This document shows, in pieces, positions 31,166 through 41,945 of a stretch of DNA of 64,000 nucleotides. The stretch is taken from NCBI RefSeq assembly GCF_041146395.1, contig NC_090996.1:29660738-29724737 (forward strand), written 5' to 3'. The notes below the pieces were generated by a model that made no database searches, was not told the origin of the DNA, and worked only from the letters and a program-made list of their open reading frames with translations. The stretch comes from Eulemur rufifrons. Its lineage: Eukaryota > Chordata > Mammalia > Primates > Lemuridae. The position numbers and the translations under genes were made by a program. Within the stretch, counting starts at the first letter, position 1. Each line of letters opens with the position of its first letter.

Positions 31166-32929
31166 ATGGTGGTTAAAGCACAGATGTGAAAATCAGAATT
31201 AGGTTAGACTCTTTGCTTTATCAATAGCAGTGGCTATGAGCTACTTCGTAGCTCACACATGTCGTTGCTGATCTGTTGACTCTCCCTGGCACCAGGCAGC
31301 AGCTGAGCCAGCGACCGCTCCTGCCCCTGAATTCCCTTTCAGTTTCTCTGCCTCTTGGGTCAGGTACATATGTTTGACGAAGGGTCTCTGGTTTTTGCAG
31401 GGCATTTATATCATAAAGGTCAGAGACAAAAACAAAACAAAACAAAACACCTGTTCCAAGTCTCAGTCTTCCCTTGTGGGGACTCCACTTACACCTTCGT
31501 GTTCCAGCTTGTTTTTTTGTTTCCTCCATTTCATCTCCATCTTCCCTTCCCTGCTTCCTGTCCATGGACTTCAGGCTCCAATGGGATGCATGTCTCCCCA
31601 TCCAGCCCTGACTGGTGCACTCACGTGCGCCTCTTCCTCCTGTCTTATCGTCTTCCATCCCTGCGCTCAGGATCCATTACCTGCCACCTGCATCCACTAT
31701 CCCCTCTTCCTCCTTTCCCTTCAGACTCTCTCTCTCTCTCTGTTTTCTCATCCATTGTAAGTAACATCGTAAAAGCGTGTTCAAGTCTCATCTTAAAACA
31801 GCAATAACAAAGTAAACAAATGAAACAAGTAAGCAAACAAAACAACCACAATTTCTTAAATTCCCTGAATGTCGCAGTCACCCCCTCTCTTATTGCTGCA
31901 TCCATCCCAGCATCTGTGATGCCCCACGTCCGTTCACCCACCTACTGCTGGCCATCTGCCTTCCACTCCACTACTTCTGTGAGATTCTGCCACGTCCTGG
32001 GGTCCTCTCCCAGAAAAACTCTTCTGGTCCTGCTGCAACCTTGAAAGAGAAAAACAAACATGCTTCTAAATAACTTGACACTTTATTATGTTTGCGAAGT
32101 CAAGAAATGCCATAGAGGAAAAGGATGTGATGTCTTCAGCTAGTCTCAGAGGAGCTGTTTTGATCCAGGTTTGTCTTGATCATGGAAACCCAGGTTATAT
32201 CAAGAAGGCAGCCTTGGATGCCTGCATTTCTTACGATCCTAGAATGTTTAAGACATTAAGACATTAAACATAAAATATTGGATCACAAAGAGGTGAGTAC
32301 AGAAATTGAAAGCAAATATTTAAAAGCTTTTATAGCAATTTGCAGAATAATTTTGTGTCTAATGAATCTAGTAAAATGATTCTTTTGTTTTGTTTTAATT
32401 TCATTTTCTAGTAATTCATTGTTATTATTATTTTTTAAAATAAATATTGATCTGTGAGGTATTAGGGGCAAATACTCCCTCTCCAGAGGCAGTTTGAGAA
32501 ACACCGTTTTAGAACACCTTTGTCAGGTGCTCAGAATCTCCGTAGGTGACGCCTTCTTTCCTCTTCAGCACCTGCATCTCTGACTTTGAAGATCTTTAGT
32601 TTTCCAACTCTTCCAGACCTGAGGGAACTCTAGATTCCTGTGGAGAAACAAGAGGTTAGAAACAAGAAAAACCCATACAAAAATATCCTGGAGCAAAATT
32701 AGCTTCACTAATGGCAGGAACAAAACGAAGGTGTATTCAGATATCTGGGCATTAACATGCTTCTGCCTAAGGCAACTGCTCATCCCCCTGGGATGGTGGG
32801 GCTGAGAGGCTGTTGTAGATTATTCTTCCTTGTGGTCTATCTATCACCAAACATTTTTATTTTATTTTTTTTATTTTTAGACCTGTTAACACTTCTCACT
32901 GATAGCTTCCTTGTTATGAAATGTAATAG
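31166..32929. other. unassigned sequence, partly low-complexity
   Basis: Long stretch with no confident assignment. It contains an AAAAC-type run at 31424-31449, a (TC)n tract at 31725-31741 and pyrimidine-rich sequence at 31460-32040. 31950-32040 weakly resembles L2 ORF2. Frames of 98-150 codons on both strands have no recognisable domain. Confidence 0.4.
31725..31741. repeat. (TC)n microsatellite
   Basis: Uninterrupted TC alternation of about eight units. Confidence 0.85.
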
Positions 32930-33215
32930 GAAGACCACATAGTGTATGATTTAATTCATATGAAATATACGGAACAGGGGGATCCGCAGAGACAGAAGCA
33001 GATTAGTGGTTGGCAGGGAGAGGGGAGAACCGGGCTGCTCAGCGCAGACAGAAGTCTGTTTAGGGTGATGAGAAAAGCCCTGGAACTAGACGGTGGTGAT
33101 GTTTGCACAACATCATAAACATACTTAATGCCATTGAATTGAATGCTTTAACATGGCTAAAAATGATAAACTTTATGCTATGTGTATTATCATCACAATA
33201 AAAAGAAAATACAAT
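32930..33215 (+). mobile_element. old L1 (L1MA/L1MB-type) 3' UTR end
   Basis: GTGTATGATTTAATTCATAT, GAGACAGAAGCAGATTAGTG, CTGGAACTAGACGGTGGTGA, TTTGCACAACATCATAAACA and ATCATCACAATAAAAAG follow the 3' end of an L1MA/MB copy with its terminal A-rich tail. Confidence 0.85.
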
Positions 33216-33544
33216 GAAACTTTCAAATCCTATCGTTCTTAGCCTCTCTGGGTAATTGTTCTCAATTCTCTACTCCTTCTCGGGGGTTTTCAGGACCCTG
33301 CAGGCACCGTCCTCCCCAGGGACCCCTGTCTTGCCAATTCACCTCCCTGGCCCTGAATGTTGGTTGCCCTCGGGGGTCGGTTTTATTCTTCTTTTTGTGA
33401 ACACATTTCTTGCAAACTGTCACCCAATCCCATGGCTTCCCTTCCATTCCCACCTGTATCCTCGGCCCATCCACTCCTGAGAGCACTAGGTCCTTATTTT
33501 AGCTGTTTCTTGGGCCCCTTCTGAGGTTGTTTAGAAAGTATTTC
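33216..33544. other. unassigned sequence
   Basis: Pyrimidine-rich. A short block at 33420-33475 (CACCCAATCCCATGGCTTCC) resembles L2 ORF2 but is too short to call. Confidence 0.4.
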
Positions 33545-33630
33545 GGCGGGGGGGAAACAAGGGCAATATACATAACCTAAACTTTTGTACCCCTGTAATA
33601 TGCTGAAATACAAAATTAAAATTAAAAAAA
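33545..33630 (+). mobile_element. strepsirrhine-type L1 3' end, severely 5'-truncated
   Basis: AACAAGGGCAATATACATAA followed by CCTAAACTTTTGTACCCCTG and TAATATGCTGAAATAC leads into an A-rich tail. This is the terminal 80 or so bases of the L1 family I associate with lemurs and lorises, not the human L1PA end. No clear target duplication. Confidence 0.8.
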
Positions 33631-33639
33631 CCCTAACTC

Positions 33640-33790
33640 AACGTTCCTCTCACTTCCGCCAAATCCCTTCACCCTCCAGTGTTCCCTGGAACCGCCCCCT
33701 GACACTGTTCTCTATTCTACTTACTACCTGTGTTACCTTGGGGAGTTTCTACCCTCCCTTCCCTATCAGGGTCATGGCCAGAAAAAGACA
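33640..33790 (+). repeat. L2 LINE ORF2 fragment
   Basis: CTCCAGTGTTCCCTGGAACC followed by a CTGTTCTCTATTCTACTTAC block and TGTTACCTTGGGGAG resembles the L2 reverse-transcriptase region. Short and degraded. Confidence 0.4.
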
Positions 33791-34214
33791 GGGAGTGAGC
33801 AAAGCTTATTGATGGAATTCTGTGCAAAGGTGTGGTCAGGTTTAGGAAAACTGATGCGGGAAGGACTGGGATAGCAACTGCGGAGAGTTATCACAACTCC
33901 CAGGCACAGGAAGAGGGAGAATTTACCAGAATTCAGCAAGAGCTATAGGACGGAGCCACCTGACATGAACTAAAGTCTTCAGTAGAGGAACCCAGTCTCT
34001 GCCAACTCACGGCTCACCAGAGGTGGAGGCAGGAGAAGAAATACTCAGATCACTCTTCCCTCCCACACCCCATCTCTTGCCGACCCCCCTCGTTGGGTGA
34101 ACATAATCAGACACCAGGTGTCTAGGAAACCTGGTTGAAGCAGCCCATAGAGTCCAGTCTCCGGGTCACAAAGCAGAGTGGAGAAGGATGGAGAAGAATC
34201 TGGAGGGACAAGAG
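33791..34214. other. unassigned sequence
   Basis: No repeat family or gene recognised. Confidence 0.45.
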
Positions 34215-34360
34215 GAGAATAGCCAATATACATCCTATGCCTCAGTTTTCTCATATATAAAACAGAGATTGGGATGATACCTACCTTAACAGGTCATTTG
34301 TGGGAAGTAAATGCAGTGTCCAGCATAAAAACTCAATAAATGGAAGTCACTGTGTTTCTT
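34215..34360 (+). repeat. MIR SINE 3' half
   Basis: TATGCCTCAGTTTTCTCATA, ATACCTACCTTAACAGGTCA and AAAACTCAATAAATGGAAGT match the MIR 3' half. Confidence 0.75.
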
Positions 34361-34964
34361 TCCTTCCTTCTTTTCCACCTGATTGAACTAATAAAAAAAA
34401 TTGCTTGAATAAAAACTTCCAGCTCCAAGAGAAGGCAACTGTCCAAAACACGACTAATAAGTTCTACTCGGTACAATTTGTACAACAGTATGGTTTGCTT
34501 ATCGACATCTGTTCTTTCTGGAAACTGACAGGTAATTTCCTTACCAGTTAGATACTTATTTCTCTATGCAACACATATATGAAAGCATCCATCATACACT
34601 GTGAGACTGACTTTTAAGCAGACCATGAAACTCAATGGTCTGTTCAGATTATTTCTGGAATCCATAAATGAGTTCGGATTCATTTGCTTTGAATTTTAAG
34701 CTCATCTTTTATCATCATCTCCTGTCAAGTTGGCCTTGTGTTAGTTGCTTTAAAGTTTTTTAAAAATATGTAATTATATATATGAATATATTTAAAACAC
34801 AATTAGAAAAGTCAGAAATGTACATGATCACAAATGTAGAACACTCACAATCATATAAAGTACATAAAATTATCTGTAATTCTCCTAGCCTCAAAACACC
34901 ATATGTATATAGTGTTTTACGTATTATACAGTAAATCTTGAGAGTTACATGTTATATTATGTAT
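34361..34964. other. unassigned AT-rich sequence
   Basis: Contains an AT alternation near 34765-34790. No repeat family recognised with confidence. Confidence 0.45.
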
Positions 34965-35010
34965 TACCATGTAAAGGTTTTTGAGTCAGATAGCATAGGT
35001 TAAAACATGG
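34965..35010 (+). repeat. MIR SINE, 5' part (split by small insertion)
   Basis: TTTTTGAGTCAGATAGCATA followed by GGTTAAAACATGG is the MIR 5' region. It continues at 35072. Confidence 0.6.
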
Positions 35011-35011
35011 G
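35002..35011 (+). repeat. target-site duplication, left copy
   Basis: AAAACATGGG, repeated exactly at 35072-35081, flanks the 61-base insertion at 35011-35071. Both copies end in G runs, so the edge is ambiguous by one base. Confidence 0.7.
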
Positions 35012-35071
35012 GGGTTTTTAGTCACACCAGAGGTCTAAAAAAGAAAAAAGAAATAAAAATTAAGAAAAAGA
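35011..35071 (+). mobile_element. 61-bp retroposed-looking insertion with A-rich tail
   Basis: A short unique head (GGGTTTTTAGTCACACCAGA then GGTCTA) is followed by about 35 bases of A-rich tail, all between exact 10-bp duplications inside a MIR. This is the signature of L1-machinery insertion of a very short or 5'-truncated template. The source of the head is not recognised. Confidence 0.55.
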
Positions 35072-35220
35072 AAAACATGGGTTTAGCTGTATTATGTTAA
35101 TTCTGTGACCTTGGCAAATTTATGCATCCTTTTAAAATTTATTTATCTCATTGTGAAATGAGGACAATGACATCAAATCTATAGTGTTGTTTTGGGGCTT
35201 AAATGTGAAACGACCTCTAA
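35072..35220 (+). repeat. MIR SINE, 3' part (after small insertion)
   Basis: CATGGGTTTAGCTGTATTAT, CTGTGACCTTGGCAAATTTA and CATTGTGAAATGAGGACAAT match MIR and continue the piece at 34965. Confidence 0.75.
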
Positions 35221-35694
35221 ATCAGATCAGAAACTTCAGAGAGGCAACATCAGCCCTCCCTTCCACTCTGGTGCCCTTCTGTTTGCTAAGAAGGGAAAAC
35301 ACTTCTATAAAGATAAGAGAAAGGGAATTTAGTATCCACTCTGATATGCTCGCTCACATGGTTTTATAAATACATTCTCTTATGGTAAGCCGTAGTTTAT
35401 CACAACGCCTGGATTTGACAAACTCTAAGTAGCTGGTTTATCAGATGATGCCTTTTGCATGAACAACATTTAATATTCTGCAGTGGGAATGAGGAGTCTG
35501 CATTTCAAACGTTTGCATAACTTGCGCAGATTATAAAACCATATATTTTAAAAGGCTTTCCTATCGACCCAAACTGGAGTGGTTGGGGGCTGGTGGGCAG
35601 GGTTGCATCCAAATCCCAGATGTTTTCTGGGAGCTCTGTGATCTTGGATAAATCACAGGGCAGCTAAGTCCCCTTGATTTAGTGAAATGACCAA
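35221..35694. other. unassigned sequence
   Basis: A weak MIR fragment may lie at 35605-35660 (GGGAGCTCTGTGATCTTGGA). The rest is unrecognised. Confidence 0.4.
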
Positions 35695-35930
35695 AATAGG
35701 CTTTGGAAACAGGAAGATCTAGTTCAAATCTTGGATTTACTGCATTCCAACTGTACTACTCTTGGCAGATTATCCAGCCCTCTTTGAACCTCACATTTGT
35801 CATGAGTAAATGGAGAAGAAGAACACCAGCCTGGTGAGATTGCCGTGTGGCTCTGCTGAAATAACACAGGCAAAGTGCTGCAGTGTTTAGCATCAGAAGA
35901 TGCTCAGTTAATGCCCATCAATGTCAATTC
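35695..35930 (+). repeat. MIR SINE
   Basis: GGAAACAGGAAGATCTAGTT followed by CAAATCTTGGATTTACTG, then TCTTTGAACCTCACATTTGT, GAGATTGCCGTGTGGC and GTTTAGCATCAGAAGATGCT span most of MIR. Confidence 0.8.
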
Positions 35931-37019
35931 TCTTTTCCTTCCTCCGTCTCCCTCAGCTTCCTCATCTTAAAAGTGAGGCCGCTGAATTTAATGGCTTCCA
36001 CGTTTTCTTTCAGCCCAAAGTAATTCTGGTTAATGCATGTAGACATGAAGCCACCTAGAAACCAAGGCAGGTGGGCAGGCGCCAGGCAGGTGCAGGTGTG
36101 AGGTTGAAAGATAGCAGTGAAATCAGAGGAGCCGATTATAAATGAATGGGATCAAAGATACACGAAAATGCTGCCTGTTCTTTTACAGGACATAATGAGT
36201 TCTGCAGCTGAGGAAGTTCGGAGCTAGAGAAATCAGGTAAAATAGTGAGTCCAGTGGATTTGTAATTATAGGTAGAATAAAGGCCTTGTGCCTAGTGAGA
36301 TACAAGATGTGCTAAACACAGGCAGAGCTGCGAAAAATCTACATCCTTCATTGATAGAGCCCTGAAAATGGAGACTTGTTCACACAGGGATGATGCAGGT
36401 AAAAATACAGCGCTCCCTGCTCAGGTCTCTGGGCCTCCTCTGAGCCACCAGGTGGGGGTGTTGGGAGCTGACGGGGCTTGACGGATATGGGAGAGAAACA
36501 GCTAGGACAGAGACTGTCTCAGAGCCTGTTCGTGTCAGTAAATGAGAAGCTTTGAAACCACTCCTGAGATCCATTTAAAACAACAGAAAGACACCATTCA
36601 GAGAAAGAGCCCTCTGCCAAGTGTGTCGCCCATTAAGGCTTCCTTTGTGTGGGCCTGAACAATGCGCCGTGATAACTCAGGCTGGTGAAAGAGAACAAAA
36701 TTTCTGCGAGAAGTACATGACGGCGTTTTTCTGAGATGGCCTCTGTTGGATGAGCCCTCATTGAAACATGGGGTAGGGCGGGTGACTGTGATAAGTAAAT
36801 GGTTTCTGGGGACAGAGTTATGTGAAGTGAAGATAAAGAGAGACGCTTTCTGAATAGCCTCCTGGCATTTGGCTATGAGAAAGATTTTTATAATGTTGCA
36901 TAAGAGGGATAGAAATGGAGTGTTGAAAATGCGACTTCTTTCCAGTCTCCTCCCTCTCGGTAAAACTTTCTGAGCAATGTCATTAACACCATCAGCTTCT
37001 CTTCCTCCTCCTCCTCATC
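35931..37019. other. unassigned sequence
   Basis: No repeat family recognised over 1.1 kb. Three CAGGTG E-boxes lie within 31 bases at 36068-36098. 36590-36910 is repeat-free and could be conserved. No gene recognised. Confidence 0.4.
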
Positions 37020-37317
37020 ATCATTGTGGATACTGTTTTCAAGCACTTAGGATGTGCTGGGACTTCACATCCACCATCTCATGTATTACAGCCATGCAAA
37101 GTGTTATATTTATTTCTATTTTATAGGTAAGGAAACCAAGGTTCAAAGGAGCTAAGGAAATTAACATTAGTCCTATAGCACGTGGTAAAGAATTTAAAAT
37201 TGCCCCAAAAGAGATGTAGTCTTCGTCCTTGGCTTCTGGGAGGTGATCTCTAGGCCTACTGCACACATGGGTAGAGCGAGATTTGAACTCTGGTGGATCT
37301 AACTCTAAGTCCTTTGA
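37020..37317 (-). repeat. MIR SINE, antisense, interrupted
   Basis: AGCACTTAGGATGTGCTGGG, ATTTTATAGGTAAGGAAACC and AGCGAGATTTGAACTCTGGT match the reversed MIR. About 75 unrelated bases sit inside at 37190-37265, and an L1 piece cuts its far end at 37318. Confidence 0.75.
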
Positions 37318-37646
37318 TCTACAAAACACTGAGAAAAGAAATTGCAGATAATACAAATAAATAGAAAAACATATCATGCTCATGAATCGGTAGAATCAAC
37401 ATTGTTAAAATACTATTGTCCATACTGCCCAAAGTGATTTACAGATTCGATGCAATCCCCATCAAAATATCAGTGTCATATTTCACAGATCTAGAAAAAA
37501 TAATTCTACGCTTCATTTAGAGCCAAAAAAGAGCCCGAATAGCCAAAGCAATCTTAAGAAAAAGGAATAAATCTGGAGGCATCACATTACTAGACTTAAA
37601 ATTATACTACAAGGCTATAGTAACTAAAACAGCATGGTATCAAGGC
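37318..37646 (+). mobile_element. L1 ORF2 fragment lacking a 3' end
   Basis: Sense L1 ORF2 (CTACAAAACACTGAGAAAAG, CTCATGAATCGGTAGAATCA, TTCACAGATCTAGAAAAAAT, GGAGGCATCACATTACTAGA, ATACTACAAGGCTATAGTAA). It stops sharply at GCATGGTAT with no 3' UTR or poly-A. It is closely similar to 12313-12585 and of the same strepsirrhine L1 lineage. The flanks are MIR sequence, so it seems to have inserted into the MIR at 37020. Confidence 0.85.
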
Positions 37647-37779
37647 TTCTTATTATACATTCTTGTAGCACGATGTTACTTCTGTCTGTGGGACTTAGGG
37701 CAGTTGTAATTTTACCTGCTCGGTTGTGTGATTATTCTTCCTTTTCTGCCTAACTCTACTGTAATGAGTAAAGGGGATC

Positions 37780-37890
37780 TTTCAAATAGGACAAGGATTG
37801 TATTAATATTTACCCATCACTGAGTCTCTATGCCCAGCAGAACACCAGAACCTGTTAAATATCCATAAACCTATGTTGAATGAATAAAAT
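37780..37890 (+). repeat. L2 LINE 3' end
   Basis: ACAAGGATTGTATTAATATT, TCACTGAGTCTCTATGCCCA and AACCTATGTTGAATGAATAA match the L2 3' terminus. Confidence 0.6.
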
Positions 37891-38010
37891 TGTCCCTAAA
37901 GTTACAGATGAGGCTCAGAGCACACAAGTGACTTTTCCAAGGTTGCATTGCCAGGAAGCAGCAAAGCTGGGACCAACGTCCTCTTGGCTCTGATGTCTAC
38001 ACTCTCTTCT
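37891..38010 (-). repeat. MIR SINE, antisense
   Basis: GTTACAGATGAGGCTCAGAG, ACTTTTCCAAGGTTGCATTG and AAGCAGCAAAGCTGGGACCA match the reversed MIR. It abuts the L2 end. Confidence 0.75.
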
Positions 38011-38434
38011 CTTGGCATCCTCATGTCCTATTGAAAGGAGTGAGAAAGCTCAGAGCAGGTGCAAGAAGACCCTTGTCTAGAGCTGTTGCCATCTGACTCC
38101 AACTGAGGAGGCAGGAGCTGCAAAGAAATAATGAAAGGCTATCTATTATCCACTGGGTTTCAGAGGGAGACGCGCTTTATGAGATTATTTCCTTGGGACC
38201 AAGGATTTTGACCCCTACGTTGAGGAAGGTGTCACAGGGAATAATGCTTCTTTATGAACTACTCCTCTGGCCTTTGGGAAAGTGGAGAGTGTAGGAGAAA
38301 GGCTCTAAGTAGGGTTATAAGAGGACATTAAAAATGGCATTCTGCTGAAATCCAGGCTCTGGTTACCGCACCTCCATTTCTAAAGAGAAGAAAGGCTATT
38401 ATTCATCTTTGCAAAACTCATTTTACTTTTCTGA
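38011..38434. other. unassigned sequence
   Basis: No repeat family or gene recognised. Confidence 0.45.
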
Positions 38435-38640
38435 AGGCAGTGGGATGTGATGAAAAACACAAGGGCTTTAAGGACAGAGAGGCCTGGGGTTTGGTCTCAG
38501 ATGTGCTGCTTACAAGCTGTGTGACCTTTGGAAAGCTGCCTAACCTCTCTGTGCCTCAGTGTCCTTGTTGGCACTATGAGGACAATAATGTCCTAAGCTG
38601 AGACTGAAAAGCTTTATCAAAGTTAAATAAGCACAAAAAT
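38435..38640 (+). repeat. MIR SINE
   Basis: TGCTTACAAGCTGTGTGACC, GCCTAACCTCTCTGTGCCTC and CACTATGAGGACAATAATGT match MIR, well preserved. Confidence 0.9.
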
Positions 38641-39529
38641 TATAACAACACTTTAATTCCACCTCCTCCCATCACCCAACACAGGGAATAAGGGAACAGA
38701 TTTCTGATAACATCTTATCCAGTGGTTTTTCTCATCCTGTGATTTTTTTTTTTTCAAGATTGAAATGGTCTTTGAAGAGTTGCATTAGCTAAAATTTACA
38801 AATCAGCAGATTGAGTCCTTTCAGAAGGATGCTCGTCATAGCAGGGGACTCTAAAACAATTAATTTGGGCAGTAGAAAGAACAAAAGAAATTTATCACAG
38901 GGAGGCATGGACATTCAATTTATCAGGCTTGCTAGAGACAGGGGTGGGGGGAGACCCTGGTGGATTTGGAGTTTTCAGTGTGAAATCATTTTTAATTCTG
39001 TTTTGATGACAGCTCTCTGTATGCTTAGCACAATCCTCTGAATTTGTATTACTGTTTCTCTGCCCCGGTGCTTTGGAGTTGCCGGGAAAGTTGTGTTTCA
39101 CGTGGGTGTCCCTCCGAGAAGGGAGCAGGTCTGGTAGGACGTGGAGGAACAGCTACAGCAGCTGCAGCAAATTGCTGCCCATTTGTTCTCCAGGGCTGAT
39201 GCTCAGTGATGCTAGGTTTGTTCTTAAAAGTCCTCCTCAGCTTGCCCAGAAGCTGCCCTGTTATAGCCATACTTTTATTAAACCCAGACAGCAGGCGGGA
39301 GAAGAAAATCCAAGTCATAAAATGCAAGGATGCACACACTTCTCATAAAGTTACTCTTCAGACAAATTTATTTTTTTAAATACAAGAAAGAATGATCACA
39401 TTTTCCCATGGCGCCATGCTGTCAAGGGCTGGGTGCTGGAATGATACCAGAGATATAGAGGACACAAACCCAGTCCTCCGAGGAGATTTTATGTCTATGT
39501 CTTTGAAAGTCTGCAAACTGTTCATGTTA
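38641..39529. other. unassigned sequence
   Basis: A T-run lies at 38744-38755. 39415-39490 weakly resembles a reversed L2 3' end. Overlapping 91- to 96-codon frames on both strands at 39049-39348 have no recognisable domain. Confidence 0.4.
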
Positions 39530-39770
39530 TTGTAAAAATAACCAGCATTTATTACTTATCATATGCCGAGACCTGTACTATGCATGTTCTCATTGAATCC
39601 CAAGCACAACCCTAAAAGCAGATACCACTGTTATCCCCACTGACAGTTAGGGAAGCCACGGTGTAATGAAGATGCGTATCTTGTCCAAGTTTTCACATCT
39701 CTCTAGTGACGGGGCTGGCACGTCAATCCATGAGCTTGGGCTGATAGTCACTCTGCTCATTACTATCTAG
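39530..39770 (-). repeat. MIR SINE, antisense
   Basis: AATAACCAGCATTTATTACT, ATGTTCTCATTGAATCCCAA and TCTAGTGACGGGGCTGGCAC match the reversed MIR. Confidence 0.8.
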
Positions 39771-40184
39771 GATGTGGTGAGTGGTAGGAATGCTGAATAC
39801 CCCAATCCCACTCGGAAACACTAAGCCCCTGGCAACTCCCTGAGTACCCAATAGCCTCCCCCTGGTAATTAATTACAGCTGAAGCACATGGCTTAGCCCA
39901 AAAGCCTTTGCAGGTCTCTCCCCACCTCCACCCTCCTCAAGCCATAATCTTGCCTCTGTTGATTGCTAGAAAATCAAATGCTGTGAGAAGAAGGAAGTCA
40001 GTAAAGATGAGTCAGAAGATCCTGATTCTGACCACCCACCCAGGATCCTGGGAGCAGGGATGGGGACATTATAAGAGGAGGGGATGATCAGAGTACAGGA
40101 AAGGGAATTGGGATTCAGAGGAGTAGAGAGATGTTAGCTCTCTACGGCAGGGACAGAGTCCTGTCCATCAAAACCCATCTTCTC
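39771..40184. other. unassigned sequence
   Basis: No repeat family or gene recognised. Confidence 0.45.
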
Positions 40185-40565
40185 TTCTTTCTGGATACAG
40201 AGATTACAACCCCCAGCCTCTCTGGCAGGTGAATCTAACTCCGGGACTGAGCTCTGACCTATGGAATGTGAGCAGCAGTGAAGGAGGTATGCCTTTTTCA
40301 GCCCTAAACCAAAAGTTTCTGTGCATAATTATCCATAGTCTTTTCTCTTCCACCAGCTGAATTTTATTGTCAAGAATGACTTTGGAATACCATATTAAAA
40401 ATAGCAGAGCTTTTATTGGCCTGAGTGACAGTACGGAATAGAGCCTCCCTCACTGATTTGGAATATCTTCAGACTCTTAAATGAGAAAAAATAAACTTCT
40501 CTTGAGTTGCAACTAATATTCGGATCTATGTGTTACAGTAGCTGGCACTATCCTAAAAATACTCT
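40185..40565 (+). repeat. ancient LTR (ERVL/MaLR group), sense
   Basis: ACCCCCAGCCTCTCTGGCAG, CTATGGAATGTGAGCAGCAG, a polyadenylation-like AAAATAAACTTCTCTTG and a terminal TGTGTTACAGTAGCTGGCAC follow the layout of an old LTR. The family is uncertain and the centre poorly conserved. Confidence 0.45.
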
Positions 40566-41704
40566 ATCCTTGAGGCATTAAGAGAAAACCTCACAGAAGA
40601 GAAAAATCTTAAATGGCATCTGGAAGCCCATCTAGGCTGTGTCTTGTATCCAATAGAGCTTGTATCTAATTAGAGCCCTGTATCCAATAGCTGCTCAATA
40701 AATGTGGAGGTCAACTGCAATGAAGAAAGAGTTCCAGAAAAATGAGTTCATCCCAAAGATGTGGTTATGGATCCGAGGTCTGCCGTATGATGGCATACAG
40801 GGAATGGATCACAGAAGGAAGGGAGCTCATTGTGGTCTGGAGCAATCTGGGAAACTTCCAGAAGATGCAAGTAGAAGGTACATCGCTTTAAAACCTGGCT
40901 ACAAAATTATGTCATGGAGGAAAATGCAAGATGGTGAGACCTGGGTTCTGTTCTTGGCTATGTGTCTGTCTCTTTCTCTCTGTGATTCAGGCAGGACACA
41001 TCCACTCTCTGAAAAGCTGTTTCTGCCTTCTTTTTACACTAGGAGGATGGACAAAAAGATGATTGTTATGAAGAGGCAGTTTGGCATAATCATCCCGTAG
41101 CTGTTTATCCCATGGGTCTATATGGAGCGTCCCTCACTGCTGTGCCTATAAAAGCCCTTGCTCCCCTAGAAGAGCCTTGGAGAGGATCTTCGTGGATCCA
41201 TTACCTAAGAAACACATCCCCAAGTGTGTCTGAGGACTGACTTTACATGAAGATAAATCTCAAACTAGAAAGCCTTGTGCACCACTTGGAGAACAGTTCT
41301 GAGCACTTGGCGGTAAATGGAAGGAGAGATGGATTGGCCACTGAACTCATCCAGCCTAAAGCAGAGGGAAAGAGAGCAGGTGTTTAAAAAAATTAAAATT
41401 GAGGGGGTGACATTCAAAAGGCGAGGGCAAGAAGTCCCCAATAGAATAGCAGCACTCACCACTCAGGCAGCACAGGCAGGGTCTCTGGTGTGGATGCAGC
41501 TGTACTCCACTGGGTGGGAGGGATTAGAAGCCAAAGAATTCGGGATATCAACCTCAGATGTTCAGAGGAAGGAATGATACTTTGTCGGGCTAATATCCAA
41601 AGAGGCATTGTCCCCAAATAACTGCAACCAAGAAACATGCCCAGGAAAGGTGATCACAGACTCTCAGAGCCCAAAGGATGAGATCCTATCTGAGGATGAA
41701 ATGC
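40566..41704. other. unassigned sequence
   Basis: A L2/MIR-like 3' end remnant lies near 40685 (GCTGCTCAATAAATG), and a weak MIR-like block at 40935-41015. A 132-codon frame at 40702-41100 has no recognisable domain and I treat it as chance. Confidence 0.4.
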
Positions 41705-41945
41705 TATCATATCTCAGTGTTAACTTCATGACTTTGCTAAGCTCTTTGCAAATATACTATCTCATAAATCCTTTAACTATCCCATAAGGCATATACTGTT
41801 AAAATTCCCATTGTAGAGATGAGGAAACCAAGGCACAGAGAGGTTAAAAAAAAAAAAGAAAAAAGAAACTTGCCTGATGCTGCACATCTAGAAAGGGACG
41901 GAGCTGAGGGAGAATCCACAAGGTCTGACTCCGGAGCCCCAGATA
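41705..41945 (-). repeat. MIR SINE, antisense, with internal A-rich insertion
   Basis: AAGCTCTTTGCAAATATACT, AGATGAGGAAACCAAGGCAC, AGAAAGGGACGGAGCTGAGG and AGGTCTGACTCCGGAGCCCC match the reversed MIR. An A-rich expansion interrupts it at 41847-41866, near where MIR normally reads AAGTAACTTGCC. Confidence 0.85.

Noticed and set aside
31221..31807. Overlapping 128- to 150-codon frames on both strands
   Set aside because: Low-complexity pyrimidine-rich sequence keeps frames open on both strands. No domain or conserved start context.
36448..36466. Possible CTCF site (CCACCAGGTGGGGG)
   Set aside because: The required GGC after the AGRKG part is missing, so the match is poor compared with 44172-44190.
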